Below are positions 16,080-25,156 of a stretch of 64,000 bases of DNA, piece after piece. The first letter of the stretch is position 1; the number at the start of each line of letters is the position of its first letter. A program made the position numbers and the translations under genes. Origin of the DNA: Caenibius tardaugens NBRC 16725 (GTDB lineage: Bacteria; Pseudomonadota; Alphaproteobacteria; Sphingomonadales; Sphingomonadaceae); the NCBI RefSeq assembly GCF_003860345.1, contig NZ_CP034179.1, forward strand, positions 1,488,001 through 1,552,000, read 5' to 3'. Under the pieces are notes generated by a model. It was not told the origin of the DNA, did not search any database, and saw only the letters and a list, made by a program, of their open reading frames with translations.

Positions 16080-17402
16080 GTGAATGCCGAAACCAATGTG
16101 TCCCGTTACTCCAAGGATTTCGACCTTCCCGTACGCGGGGATGTGATCACAGCCGATCGTTATATCAGCCGCGAATGGATGGAGCAGGAAACCCGGAAGC
16201 TCTGGCCCAAGGTCTGGCATCTGGGCGGCATGCTGGCCGAACTGGAAGAACCGGGCGACATCATCCGGCATAATTTCGGCAAGGAATCGATCATCATGGT
16301 GCGGCAGGACGACGGGTCCATCCGCGCGTTCTACAATACCTGTCCGCACCGTGGGAACCGGCTGATCCTCGGCGATGTCGCCAGTGTCGACCAGATCACC
16401 TGCGGCTATCACAGCTGGACGTTCGACATCGACGGCACGCTTGCCAAAGTGCAGGACCCCGACGATTTCGCCGGTGGCAATCCCTGCGGCAAGGTCCATC
16501 TGGCGGAAGTCCGCTGCGAAACCTGGGGGCCGTTCGTGTTCTGGTGCATGGACGACGATGTTGCCCCGCTGCGCGAATGGATGGCGCCGCTGCCGGATCG
16601 GCTGGCCGCCTATGGCCTGGAAAACTGGGTGCGCGTGCTGCACGTATCGGCGGACTGCAACTTCAACTGGAAGATCCTGCGCGATAATTTCAACGAAAGT
16701 TACCACCTGCCCACGATCCATCCCGAACTGGCGATGTTCATCAATGACGGGTTGCCCACGACGCTGTTCGAAATGTACCCGTCAGGCCACAATTCCATGT
16801 GGATGATCGGCCATCAGGCCACCACCCGCACCGATTATGAAAGTGGCGATGTCCCCGCAGGCCTCGCCGAAGCGGCGGTGGCGTGGGGTATCGATCCGGC
16901 CGCATACAAGGGCCGCACCGGGGAAATCCGTCAGGCGGTGATCGATGCGAAGCGACGTCTCGGGGCGGAACGCGGCTATGCCAACTATGCGGATATGAGC
17001 GACCAGCAACTGGTCGACTATTTCCACTGCACGCTGTTCCCCAACCTGACGATCACCATGTCGCCCGAACAGTGCCAGATTCTCCGCACCGAACCGCACC
17101 CGACCGACCCGGAAAAGTGCATTTTCCAGCACTGGTGCCTCTATCCCCCGGTTCCTGGCATGACCGAAGTCTATACCCCGGTGGGCATGGCCCCCTTGCA
17201 GCATGACGCGATCAGCAGCCATTCGGTTTATGGTGACGGTGTATCACTGGGCTTTGTGGCGGATCAGGATCTGTCGATCGGCACCTCCCAACAACAGGGC
17301 CTCAATTCGCGCGGTTTCAAAGGCTGCATCCTGCCGGGTCAGGAAAAGCGTGTGCAGCGGTTCCACGAACTGCTCAACGATATGATTGGCGGGCCCGCCT
17401 GA
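16080..17402 (+). CDS. Rieske non-haem iron oxygenase, alpha subunit
   Basis: A 440-residue oxygenase. The Rieske ligands are C88/H90 (CPHRG) and C108/H111 (CGYHSW, where CPYHGW is commoner). The iron site is H209 and H214 (NESYHLPTIH) with D397 (VADQDLSIG). It is a paralogue of the IS-split enzyme at 11277-14024, sharing the RGD-IT-DRY N terminus. The start is a GTG with GGGAGA about 9 bases ahead; no ATG fits better. It is followed with a 1-base overlap by a VOC protein and then a SnoaL-like gene, forming a small oxygenase unit. Confidence 0.93.
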   Translation: MNAETNVSRYSKDFDLPVRGDVITADRYISREWMEQETRKLWPKVWHLGGMLAELEEPGDIIRHNFGKESIIMVRQDDGSIRAFYNTCPHRGNRLILGDVASVDQITCGYHSWTFDIDGTLAKVQDPDDFAGGNPCGKVHLAEVRCETWGPFVFWCMDDDVAPLREWMAPLPDRLAAYGLENWVRVLHVSADCNFNWKILRDNFNESYHLPTIHPELAMFINDGLPTTLFEMYPSGHNSMWMIGHQATTRTDYESGDVPAGLAEAAVAWGIDPAAYKGRTGEIRQAVIDAKRRLGAERGYANYADMSDQQLVDYFHCTLFPNLTITMSPEQCQILRTEPHPTDPEKCIFQHWCLYPPVPGMTEVYTPVGMAPLQHDAISSHSVYGDGVSLGFVADQDLSIGTSQQQGLNSRGFKGCILPGQEKRVQRFHELLNDMIGGPA

Positions 17403-17947
17403 TGTCGTTCGCACCCGGTATTGCTGGCAAGCACATGATGCAGGCTGCCTTTGTCGTCGAAGATATCGAAGCCGCCGCGCTTGCGTGGGCGCGGACCGCC
17501 GGTGTCGGCCCGTTTCTGATGGCGCCGCATATCCTGATCGAGGAATACGACTATCGCGGCACACGGCAGAGCGGCCTCGATTTTTCCGTGGCGCTGGCCC
17601 AATCCGGCGGCATACAGATCGAACTGATCCAGCAGCATTGCGACAATCCTTCCGCCTATCGTGACACGATCGCGAAAGGAGGTCAGGGGTTTCATCACCT
17701 CGCGGTCTATTGCGATGATTATGATGCGGATTTCGAACGGTATCGCGAACAAGGCTTTGCGGCCGCCGTGCAGGGCCGCCTCGGCACGCTGCGCTTCTCC
17801 TATATCGATACCAGCGCGGTGCTGGGCTGCATGATCGAACTGATCGATGTCGATCCGGTGCAGGCCGATTTCTTCCAGCGCATCGCCGCAGCCGCACAGG
17901 ATTGGGACGGCAAGACCGACCCCATCCGGCCCGCCTTCCCAGCCTGA
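17402..17947 (+). CDS. VOC (glyoxalase-like) family protein
   Basis: A 181-residue vicinal-oxygen-chelate fold protein. The first module has FVVEDIEAAALAWARTAGVG with IQIELIQQH, and the second starts at GFHHLAVYCDDYDADFERY. Family chemistry is metal-dependent ring cleavage, epimerisation or lyase action. It is closer to the methylmalonyl-CoA epimerase-like branch than to extradiol dioxygenases. It is translationally coupled to the Rieske oxygenase (TGATG) and is paralogous to 24082-24618 (shared GVGPF, YRG, IQIELI and RDWDG-type ends). Confidence 0.85.
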   Translation: MSFAPGIAGKHMMQAAFVVEDIEAAALAWARTAGVGPFLMAPHILIEEYDYRGTRQSGLDFSVALAQSGGIQIELIQQHCDNPSAYRDTIAKGGQGFHHLAVYCDDYDADFERYREQGFAAAVQGRLGTLRFSYIDTSAVLGCMIELIDVDPVQADFFQRIAAAAQDWDGKTDPIRPAFPA

Positions 17948-17958
17948 AAGACCGCCCG

Positions 17959-18402
17959 ATGACCACTTGCCCAATCGAAGATCGCTTCGCGCTCGAGGAT
18001 CTCACCGTCGCCTATGCCCATGCGCTGGATAGCATGTCCGATGTGGAGGCGATCTGCGCCTGTTTCACCCCCGATGCCGTCTATGATCTGTCGGGCATCG
18101 GCATGCCCAAAGTCGATGGCCACGCCGGCATTCGCGAACTGTTCACCGGCGTGTTCGCGGCCATGCGTCATCAGGCGCACTATCTCAGCAATTTCGCGGT
18201 CACAGCCTATGCGGGCGACAATGCCAGCGTCAGAACTTACGTCACGGGCATGGGCCTGTCGAAAGACGGCACGCAGGTAACAGTGAACGGGCGGTATTAC
18301 TTCGACGCTGTGCGCACGCCCGATGGCTGGAAGTTCGCCAATTATCACATGGACTTCCTCATGCCTCTACCCGGGTCGCTCGACACCATTCACAACAGCT
18401 GA
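17959..18402 (+). CDS. SnoaL-like / NTF2-fold protein
   Basis: A 147-residue SnoaL_4-type protein. RFALEDLTVAYAHALDSMSD precedes CFTPDAVYDLSG, with GHAGIRELF and MRHQAHYLSNF in the second half. The start is ATG 17959, 11 bases after the VOC stop. It completes a Rieske-VOC-SnoaL set and may be a dehydratase/isomerase or a structural partner of the oxygenase. Activity unknown. Confidence 0.82.
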   Translation: MTTCPIEDRFALEDLTVAYAHALDSMSDVEAICACFTPDAVYDLSGIGMPKVDGHAGIRELFTGVFAAMRHQAHYLSNFAVTAYAGDNASVRTYVTGMGLSKDGTQVTVNGRYYFDAVRTPDGWKFANYHMDFLMPLPGSLDTIHNS

Positions 18403-18509
18403 CCGCTGCGCCTTTCCGGGCTGCGGACCGGTGCCTCTCCTTATGGGGAGTGGACGCAACGCGTGTTGAATCCAACAAGCAAAAGAACAAGAAACTGGAG
18501 GGGACCGTA

Positions 18510-20243
18510 ATGTCCGAATACGCAATTGGCCGCCGCCAATTACTTGCCGGTGCGGGTGTAACCGTTGTTGCCGCCGCAACCGCCGGCTGCGCGCAAAGCG
18601 CGACATCGGGTGCAGGAGAAGGCGCGTGGGATCATGAAGCCGACGTCGTCTGTATCGGCAGCGGTGCGGCAGCCGGAACCGCAGCGGTGATCGCCGCCGC
18701 CGAAGGGGCCAAGGTTCTGGTGCTGGAAAAAATGCCGATCACGGGTGGCACCACGGCCAAATCGGGCGGGGTCGCGTGGATTTTCAACCACTTCATCCTC
18801 AGGGAACAGGGCATCAAGGATGAAAAGCCCGATGCCTTGAAATATGCCGTGCGTTACGGCTTCCCACGCCATTACGATCCCGCCAGCCCGACTCTCGGGC
18901 TCGATGAAAACCGGTACAAGGTTATCGAAGCCTTTTACGACCATGGATCGGACGCAGTGGACAAGCTGCGCGATCTGGGCGCGGTGCAGTTCAAACAGTT
19001 CCGCCTGTTCCAGCTCGACCGCCCCGCCCCCGATTATGCCGACCACCTGCCTGAAAACAAGGTGCCCACCGGCCGCACCCTGGAACCGGCGGTCGGATCG
19101 GGATCATCGGCAGGTGGCGGCAGCCTCGCCACCCAACTGGCCGCCTATCTCAAGAAAAACGACACGCCGATCATGATGGATACGCGCGTGACGAAAATCA
19201 TCCGCAATGCCGAAGGCCGCGTTACCGGCGTGGAAGCGGAACAGGCTGGCAAGACCATCCGCGTAAAGGCCAACAAGGGCGTCATTTTCGGAACGGGCGG
19301 CTACGCGCACAATGTCGATCTGTGCAAGCATCACCAGCCGTGGATTTACGGCACGTGCGCCCTGCCCGGATCGACCGGGGATTTCATCCCGCTGGCGCAG
19401 GCTGCCGGTGCGCAGATGGGCGATCTCGGCCTCGCCTGGCGCAGCCAGGTGGTGCTGGGCGAGGCATTGGCCAATCGCGGTGTCGGCCTCGGCGCCTTTG
19501 TGCTGCCCGGGGATTCGATGATCCTCGTCAACAAGTACGGCAAGCGCGTGGTCAATGAGAAGCGCGACTACAACGACCGCACGCAGGCGCATTTTCCCTA
19601 CGATCCCTCGCACGAGGATTACCCCAACCATCTGATGTTCATGCTGTTTGACGAACGTTCGATCGATGCGTTCGGCGGTGCCTTCCCGTTCCCGGCCAAA
19701 AAGGGCGAGCAGCCCCATCTCGTGGAAGGGGCGACCTGGGATGCACTGTTCAACAAGGTCGGCGCACAGCTCGCCCAGTGGAGCAGCCAGACCGGCGGGG
19801 CGAAACTGGCCCCGGAATTTGCCGCCAATGCCAAAGAAACGATCGCCCGGTTCAACGGCTATGCCAAGGCCGGAAACGATCCGGAATTCAATCGTGGCAA
19901 GTACAATTACGACAAGGAATGGCACCTGCTGTTTTCGGCGCGGCGCGAAGGCACCACACAGCCGGAAAACCCCTATCCAAACCCGGTCATGCATCCGTTC
20001 GCGGATCAAGGGCCGTATTATTGCATCGTCCTGGGCCCCGGCGCGCTCGACACGGCGGGCGGGCCGCAGATCAACGAAAACGCACAGGTTCTGGCCGCTG
20101 ATGGCAAACCCATTCCCGGGCTTTACGGTGCAGGCAACTGCATCGCATCGCCCACCGGGCAGGCTTATCTCGGCGCCGGTGGCACGATCGGCCCGGCGCT
20201 GGCATTCGGCTACATCGCCGCCAGACATGCGGTGAATTCCTGA
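18510..20243 (+). CDS. Tat-exported FAD-dependent dehydrogenase (fumarate reductase/ketosteroid dehydrogenase-like)
   Basis: A 577-residue flavoprotein of the FAD_binding_2 family. The N terminus GRRQLLAGAGVTVV is a twin-arginine signal, followed by a lipobox-like TAGC (C27), suggesting a Tat-exported lipoprotein. The FAD motif is CIGSGAAAGTAAV (48-60), with GGTTAKSGG downstream and the C-terminal GAGNCIASPTGQAYLGAGGT motif. Relatives oxidise ketosteroids or reduce fumarate-like acids. The next gene, overlapping by one base, is a c-type cytochrome lipoprotein, an obvious electron partner. The ATG at 18510 has GGAGGGG. Confidence 0.9.
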   Translation: MSEYAIGRRQLLAGAGVTVVAAATAGCAQSATSGAGEGAWDHEADVVCIGSGAAAGTAAVIAAAEGAKVLVLEKMPITGGTTAKSGGVAWIFNHFILREQGIKDEKPDALKYAVRYGFPRHYDPASPTLGLDENRYKVIEAFYDHGSDAVDKLRDLGAVQFKQFRLFQLDRPAPDYADHLPENKVPTGRTLEPAVGSGSSAGGGSLATQLAAYLKKNDTPIMMDTRVTKIIRNAEGRVTGVEAEQAGKTIRVKANKGVIFGTGGYAHNVDLCKHHQPWIYGTCALPGSTGDFIPLAQAAGAQMGDLGLAWRSQVVLGEALANRGVGLGAFVLPGDSMILVNKYGKRVVNEKRDYNDRTQAHFPYDPSHEDYPNHLMFMLFDERSIDAFGGAFPFPAKKGEQPHLVEGATWDALFNKVGAQLAQWSSQTGGAKLAPEFAANAKETIARFNGYAKAGNDPEFNRGKYNYDKEWHLLFSARREGTTQPENPYPNPVMHPFADQGPYYCIVLGPGALDTAGGPQINENAQVLAADGKPIPGLYGAGNCIASPTGQAYLGAGGTIGPALAFGYIAARHAVNS

Positions 20244-20686
20244 TGCGCCGCCTGTTTACAGCCGCCGCCGCGACATTGGCTCTCACCGCCTGTTCGGGCA
20301 CGGATAGCGGCGGTTCGGCCCCATCGAATGGCGATGCCGGGACAGACGCGACCGCCACCGCGCCATCGGCATTCGAAACCGATATCGCCCCGATCATCGC
20401 CACCTCCTGCGTGACCTGCCACCTCACCGGGCAGGAAGCGGGCAATATGGCGCTGGTCCCGGCCAAAGTCCGCGAAAGCCTCGTCGATGTGCCCGCCGTA
20501 GGTGCGCCCGGGCTGCAACGGGTGGTGCCGGGCGATCCGGACAAGAGCTATCTGGTGATGAAGCTCGAAGGGACGCAGCTCGAACATGGGGGCACGGGTG
20601 CCCGGATGCCATTCGGCAACCCGCCGCTCCCGGCAGAACAGATTGCAAAGATCCGGCAATGGATCGCGAATGGAGCAAAACCATGA
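20243..20686 (+). CDS. c-type cytochrome lipoprotein
   Basis: A 147-residue exported monohaem protein. The lipoprotein signal ends at LTAC (C17). A low-complexity linker of Gly, Ser, Ala and Thr follows. The haem motif is CVTCH (56-60), and the likely axial methionine is M122 (GARMPFG). It should be anchored in a membrane and take electrons from the flavoprotein translated just ahead of it (TGATG). Together they resemble a split flavocytochrome c. Its stop overlaps the next SDR start by 4 bases. Confidence 0.88.
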   Translation: MRRLFTAAAATLALTACSGTDSGGSAPSNGDAGTDATATAPSAFETDIAPIIATSCVTCHLTGQEAGNMALVPAKVRESLVDVPAVGAPGLQRVVPGDPDKSYLVMKLEGTQLEHGGTGARMPFGNPPLPAEQIAKIRQWIANGAKP

Positions 20687-21459
20687 AAGCAGATGCCGTA
20701 TCGCTGGCTGGCAAGGTCGCGATTGTAACCGGGGCGGGCATGGGCATGGGTGCGGCAACCGCGCGTCTGCTGGCTGCGCGCGGGGCAATGGTGGTTGTCT
20801 CCGACATCAACGGCGACGCCGCCCAATCCACTGCGGCCACCATCCGTGGCGATGGCGGAACCGCCGAAGTGATCCTGTGCGACGTGACCGAGGAAGCGCA
20901 GGTCGCCGCGCTGATCGCCGGGGCGGTGGATCGGTTCGGCAAGCTGGATTGCGCGGTGAACAACGCGGCGATCACGCCCGATGTCCTGCCGATTGCCGAA
21001 GCCGATATGGCCGTGTTCGACAAAGTGCTGAATGTCGATCTGCGTTCCGTCATGCTGTGCATGAAGTATGAAATCCGCCAGTTTCTGGCGCAGGAAAGCG
21101 GCGGATCAATCGTCAATATCGGTTCGGTCAGTTCGGTACGGCCACAGCCCAACAACGCCGCTTATGTCGCGGCAAAGCACGGTGTGATCGGGCTGACCAA
21201 GACCGGCAGCCTGGAATATGCGCCCAAGGGTATCCGGGTGAATGCGGTGCTGCCGGGCGCGATTGACACGCCCATGCTGCGCGGCGCGCTGGAAACGACC
21301 GGCCTTACCGAGGAGGATTTTGCCCCGGCGCTCAGCCTGCTGGGCCGTTTCGGCAAACCGGAAGAAGTGGCCGAAGCGAGCGCCTGGCTATGCTCCGATG
21401 CGGCCAGTTATGTGACCGGCCACAGCCTTGCCGTAGAAGGCGGCTATCTGACCCGCTGA
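20683..21459 (+). CDS. Short-chain dehydrogenase/reductase (SDR)
   Basis: A 258-residue classical SDR: TGAGMGMG cofactor motif, NNAA, catalytic YVAAK with the serine in IGSVSS, PG in VLPGAIDTPM, terminal VEGGY. The start ATG overlaps the cytochrome stop (ATGA). This cytoplasmic enzyme is therefore translated with the exported flavoprotein/cytochrome pair, implying the same substrate is handled on both sides of the membrane. Substrate unknown. Confidence 0.9.
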   Translation: MKADAVSLAGKVAIVTGAGMGMGAATARLLAARGAMVVVSDINGDAAQSTAATIRGDGGTAEVILCDVTEEAQVAALIAGAVDRFGKLDCAVNNAAITPDVLPIAEADMAVFDKVLNVDLRSVMLCMKYEIRQFLAQESGGSIVNIGSVSSVRPQPNNAAYVAAKHGVIGLTKTGSLEYAPKGIRVNAVLPGAIDTPMLRGALETTGLTEEDFAPALSLLGRFGKPEEVAEASAWLCSDAASYVTGHSLAVEGGYLTR

Positions 21460-21465
21460 TCCCTT

Positions 21466-21497
21466 TGGCGCCGCTGCGATTTCCCGCGGCGGCGCCA
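21466..21497. terminator. Hairpin between convergent SDR genes
   Basis: TGGCGCCGC and GCGGCGCCA form a 9-bp stem with a 14-nt loop in the short gap between two converging SDR genes. No T-run, so possibly an mRNA-end structure rather than an intrinsic terminator. Confidence 0.5.
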
Positions 21498-21508
21498 TGG
21501 AATACCCG

Positions 21509-22287
21509 TTAGACCTGGCTGAAACCGCCATCTATCACCAGTTCGCTGCATGTCACGAAACTGGAAGCATCCGAACAGAGATAGACGACCCCGCCGCCCA
21601 GTTCATCGGGCCTGCCAATACGGCCGATCGGATGGTTTGCCTTCATGCTCGCCACCGCCACTTCGCGCGATGGCGTCGCGCCGAGTTCGACATAACGATC
21701 CATGATCGAACCCAGCATGGTGGTGTCGATCCCGCCGGGATGCAGCGAATTGACCCGGATATTGTAGCCAAGCGCGGCAAATTCTGCCCCGAGGCACTTG
21801 GAGAGCATTTTGACAGCCGCCTTGCTGGTGCAATAGGCCGCGTTGAATGCAGCCCCGCGCAGCCCGGCAATGCTGGAGAAGTTCACAACAGATGCCCCGC
21901 TTTCACGACGCTTGCCGCCTTCGCGCAGCAACGGCAGCAGAATTTGCGTGCCGATGATGATTGAATCCACATTGACCGCGTTAACCCGGTGAAAATCGCT
22001 GAGCGGGGTTTCATCGAACTTGGTCACGATGGAAATGCCGGCATTGTTCACCAGCGCATCGACCCGGCCATAGTGTTCCTGCGCCAGCGCGGCGACGGCA
22101 CGCCAATCGGCTTCGCTGGTCACGTCATGCCGCACATAGTGATCCGCCCCTTCGATCTGCGCATTGTCCGCCAGATCGGTGGCAATGACCGTGGCATTGG
22201 CCGCCTTTAGCGTCTTGACCAGTTCGCGCCCGATCCCCCGGCCGCCCCGGTGATCACCGCAACCACGCCATCCAGTGCAATTGTCAT
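21509..22287 (-). pseudogene. SDR gene with frameshift in the cofactor motif
   Basis: Translation from ATG 22287 gives MTIALDGVVAVITGAAGG and then leaves the SDR frame. The rest (GIGRELVKTLKAANATVIAT through VIDGGFSQV) continues in another frame. Adding one base near the C5 tract at 22235-22239 restores TGAAGGIGRE, a perfect TGxxxGIG motif. Beyond this the gene looks complete: NNAG, YCTSK, terminal VIDGG. It is either a genuine one-base deletion or a homopolymer sequencing error. It is the last gene of a three-SDR minus-strand operon. Confidence 0.85.
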
Positions 22288-22320
22288 GTTCGCCCTCTCC
22301 TTGTTTTGTGGTGCGGTGCC

Positions 22321-23139
22321 TTACTGCGCGGTCCAGCCGCCATCGATAACCAGTTCGGCACCCGTCATGTAGGAACTGTCCTCGCTGGCGAGGAAGAAGA
22401 CCCCACTGGCCAGTTCCGCCGGATCGGCCAGCCGTCCGATAGGCGTTTTCGATGCCATCATATCGAACAGATCCTGCGTCTTTTCGGCAAAACCCTTGTC
22501 CACCCAACGCTGGAACCCGCCATCAAGCAGCGGGGTCAGGACAAAGCCCGGATGCAGGGAATTGGCGCGGATGGGCATCTGCTTCTGCGCAAATTCGATC
22601 GCGATCCCCTTGGTGAACAGACGGACCGCACCCTTGCTGGCGTTGTAGGGTGATACCTCGTTAAAGCCGACCAGCCCCATGATCGAGGACACATTGATAA
22701 TCGAGGAACCGCCCTTGATACCCTGTCCGCTTTCCGCGAGCAGCGGGACAAAGGTTTTCACGCCCAGGAACACGCCATCGACATTGATGTCCATGATCCG
22801 CCGCCAACTGGCCAGATCGGTGGTTTCCACCGCGCCCGTCAGGTCGATACCGGCATTGTTGACCAGAATATGCAGTTTGCCATGGCGTTGGATCACCGCA
22901 TCGCGGGCCCGCTGCCAATCGTCTTCGCGCGTGACATTGGCCTGCACATAAGTGGCAGCCTGCCCCAGCCGCGCAATCGTGGCAGCGGCCAGTTCGCTGT
23001 CCGGCGCGTCGAGATCGGACAGAATGACTTCCGCGCCTTCGGCCAGAAACCGTTCCACACAGGCGAGGCCGATGCCCCGTAGCCCGCCCGATACGAATGC
23101 GACCCTGCCTTGCAGACGCTGTGAACCCAATGCGCTCAT
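22321..23139 (-). CDS. Short-chain dehydrogenase/reductase (SDR)
   Basis: A 272-residue SDR with SGGLRGIG as cofactor motif (Ser for the usual Thr), NNAG, serine in INVSSIMG, catalytic YNASK and terminal VIDGGW. An insertion of about 10 residues before INVSS (GQGIKGGSS) lengthens it slightly. ATG 23139 overlaps the stop of the upstream SDR by 4 bases, so the two are coupled; the frameshifted SDR follows 33 bases downstream. Substrate unknown. Confidence 0.88.
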   Translation of the reverse strand: MSALGSQRLQGRVAFVSGGLRGIGLACVERFLAEGAEVILSDLDAPDSELAAATIARLGQAATYVQANVTREDDWQRARDAVIQRHGKLHILVNNAGIDLTGAVETTDLASWRRIMDINVDGVFLGVKTFVPLLAESGQGIKGGSSIINVSSIMGLVGFNEVSPYNASKGAVRLFTKGIAIEFAQKQMPIRANSLHPGFVLTPLLDGGFQRWVDKGFAEKTQDLFDMMASKTPIGRLADPAELASGVFFLASEDSSYMTGAELVIDGGWTAQ

Positions 23140-23918
23140 ACACCCATCATCCCTGCTGTGGTTGCCCCATCGATCACGTACTCGCTGCCCGAGACAAACG
23201 CCGCCTCGTCGGAAGCGAGCCACGCGACCAGCCCGGCGACTTCTTCTACCGTTGCCATGCGCCGCAAGGGCGACATGCTGTTATACGCGGCGCGCGCGGC
23301 CTGCGGATCGTCCGCACTGGCGATCAGATCGGAAATCATCGCGGTTTCGACCACACCGGGCAGAATCGCGTTGGTGCGAATCTGGTACCCCTGATTGCCG
23401 CAGTGCACCGCCGCCGATTTGACCAGTGCCACGACGGCCGCCTTGGTCACCGAATAGGCCATGAAATTGCCCATCGCGCGGTGCGCGTTCATCGACGAAT
23501 TGACAATGATCGAGCCCTTGGGCCCATCGGGGTTCTGCTTCATGGCGCGAATGGCGTGCTGCACCGTCAGCATGACACCGGTCTGGTTGACCGCGATAAC
23601 ATTGTCCCAGCCTTCGATGCCGATATCTTCGATGCTGGCATCGCCATGTTCCGTCCCGGCATTGGCAAAGGCAATGTCCAGCCGACCGTAATCGGACACA
23701 ATCCGCTCCATCAAGCCGGTCCAGGCATCGGCATCCTGCACGCGCAAGGCTTCGAACCGCGCGCCGGTTTCCGCGCACAGCGCATCTGCGGCGGCCCGGT
23801 TCGAACCGGTGAAAATCACTTTGGCGCCTTCCGCGGCAAGCCGGCGGACCGTGCCCGCACCGATGCCCGAAGTCCCGCCCGTGATCAGCGCGACTTTTCC
23901 ATCAAGCCGTTTGCTCAT
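23136..23918 (-). CDS. Short-chain dehydrogenase/reductase (SDR)
   Basis: A 260-residue SDR: TGGTSGIG cofactor motif, NAG in FANAGTEH (first Asn replaced by Ala), serine in VNSSMNA, catalytic YSVTK and terminal VIDGA. It is the first gene of the three-SDR operon. The start at 23918 has a strong GGGAGAGGA site. The 163-bp gap upstream is shared with the divergent VOC gene at 24082. Substrate unknown. Confidence 0.88.
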   Translation of the reverse strand: MSKRLDGKVALITGGTSGIGAGTVRRLAAEGAKVIFTGSNRAAADALCAETGARFEALRVQDADAWTGLMERIVSDYGRLDIAFANAGTEHGDASIEDIGIEGWDNVIAVNQTGVMLTVQHAIRAMKQNPDGPKGSIIVNSSMNAHRAMGNFMAYSVTKAAVVALVKSAAVHCGNQGYQIRTNAILPGVVETAMISDLIASADDPQAARAAYNSMSPLRRMATVEEVAGLVAWLASDEAAFVSGSEYVIDGATTAGMMGV

Positions 23919-24081
23919 GGTCCTCTCCCATGTTGATACTTCTGCAGCATTGGCCGATATTTCCGCGCCCGCAACCTATGCTTTCGGCAAGGTGACTCGT
24001 CGCGCGGTCACCGTCACAAACCGTGGTTGAGCAGGCTGTGCACAACGGCCGCACCATAATGCATCAGGGAGACCCTTCAGC

Positions 24082-24618
24082 ATGACCCGACCCGGCCCGA
24101 TCAAAGCACTGGGCGACATCATCCAGATCGCCTATCTTCCCGCCGATTTCGATGGCGCCCTGCGCCACTGGACCGAAACCATGGGGGTCGGTCCGTTCTT
24201 CCTGATGGAGAACGTCCGCCTCGGCGATATGCGTTATCGCGGGGAACCCTCCGATGCGGTGTTCTCGATCGCCATCGGGTACTGGGGCGATATCCAGATC
24301 GAACTGATCCGCGCGGAAAACGATGCGCCCTCGATCTACACCGGCGAATATGCCGTGACCGACCGGATGCACCATGTGTGCATTTTCGTGGCTTCGATTG
24401 CGGATGCGCGCAAGGCATGCGCGGAAATCGGTGCCGAAATCCTCGTGGAAGGCAAAGTCGGCGATACCGGCGAGGTTATCTATGTCGATGCGGGTGGCGG
24501 CCCGGGGAACGTTGTCGAACTGCTGCAGCCCATGGAAGGTTCGGAAGGACTGTTCGCCATGATGAAGCAGGCCGCCCGCGACTGGGACGGTTCCGATCCG
24601 CTGCGCAAGATCGGGTAA
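24082..24618 (+). CDS. VOC (glyoxalase-like) family protein
   Basis: A 178-residue VOC-fold protein, paralogous to 17402-17947. The motifs are WTETMGVGPFFLMENV, YRGEPSD, IQIELIRAEND and MHHVCIFVASI in module two, then VIYVDAGGGPGNVVELL and a RDWDGSDPLR end. Metal ligands are probably the histidine and acid in HHVCIF and ELL, as in methylmalonyl-CoA epimerase-like members. It stands alone on the plus strand between minus-strand operons. Activity not assignable. Confidence 0.82.
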   Translation: MTRPGPIKALGDIIQIAYLPADFDGALRHWTETMGVGPFFLMENVRLGDMRYRGEPSDAVFSIAIGYWGDIQIELIRAENDAPSIYTGEYAVTDRMHHVCIFVASIADARKACAEIGAEILVEGKVGDTGEVIYVDAGGGPGNVVELLQPMEGSEGLFAMMKQAARDWDGSDPLRKIG

Positions 24619-24633
24619 CCGTCCCGTGCGCCG

Positions 24634-25047
24634 TCAGGCCGTCTGGCGGCGCTTCGCCTCTGCGGCAGCCACGAATGTGGCCGAATTGAAATAGTAAGGC
24701 TTGATCTCGCAGCATTTCCCATCGCGGAAACGGAACATTTCCAGCAATTGGGCTGGTGCGAGATCGGGATCGGCAAAGCGCATTTGCAGGATCGTGATCG
24801 CGCAATCGCCGCTCGCCACAGTCTGTTCGCGTTCCAGCGCCACCACATCGACGGTGCCCATCACGGTGACGAACAGTTCATGCAGCGCGTTCTTGCCGCG
24901 ATAGACCCCCGCCATCGGCAGCGTATCCGCTTCGGAGACGAAGAAATCGTCAGTCAGCATCGATGCCGCGCGATCCCAGTCTCCGGTGCCGGTGGCATCG
25001 TAGAGATCATCAACGAACCGGATCATTTCCTCAGACGTCATGGCCAT
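24634..25047 (-). CDS. SnoaL-like / NTF2-fold protein
   Basis: A 137-residue SnoaL-like protein: MIRFVDDLYDATGTGDWDRA, then MLTDDFFVSEADTLPMAGVY and RGKNALHELF, ending in a strand-rich half with FRFRDGKCCEIKPYY. I chose ATG 25047 (GAGGAG at 7 bases); a second ATG two codons later is possible. It lies 109 bp downstream of another SnoaL-like gene on the same strand. Two unlike members of this fold next to one Rieske oxygenase hint at separate steps or a heteromer. Confidence 0.8.
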   Translation of the reverse strand: MAMTSEEMIRFVDDLYDATGTGDWDRAASMLTDDFFVSEADTLPMAGVYRGKNALHELFVTVMGTVDVVALEREQTVASGDCAITILQMRFADPDLAPAQLLEMFRFRDGKCCEIKPYYFNSATFVAAAEAKRRQTA

Positions 25048-25156
25048 AAAATCAGCTCCTCTCACCCGCCGGAAATTGCCTGCAATGGCCAAAAAATGGG
25101 CCTAGCGATTAGACTAGGGCGATGAGATCAAGGCACAGACCAAGGCCCGCAACCGA

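Noticed and set aside
25101-25118. CCTAG/CTAGG inverted repeat upstream of the SnoaL gene at 24634
   Set aside because: Only 5-bp arms; too short to call an operator or hairpin on its own.
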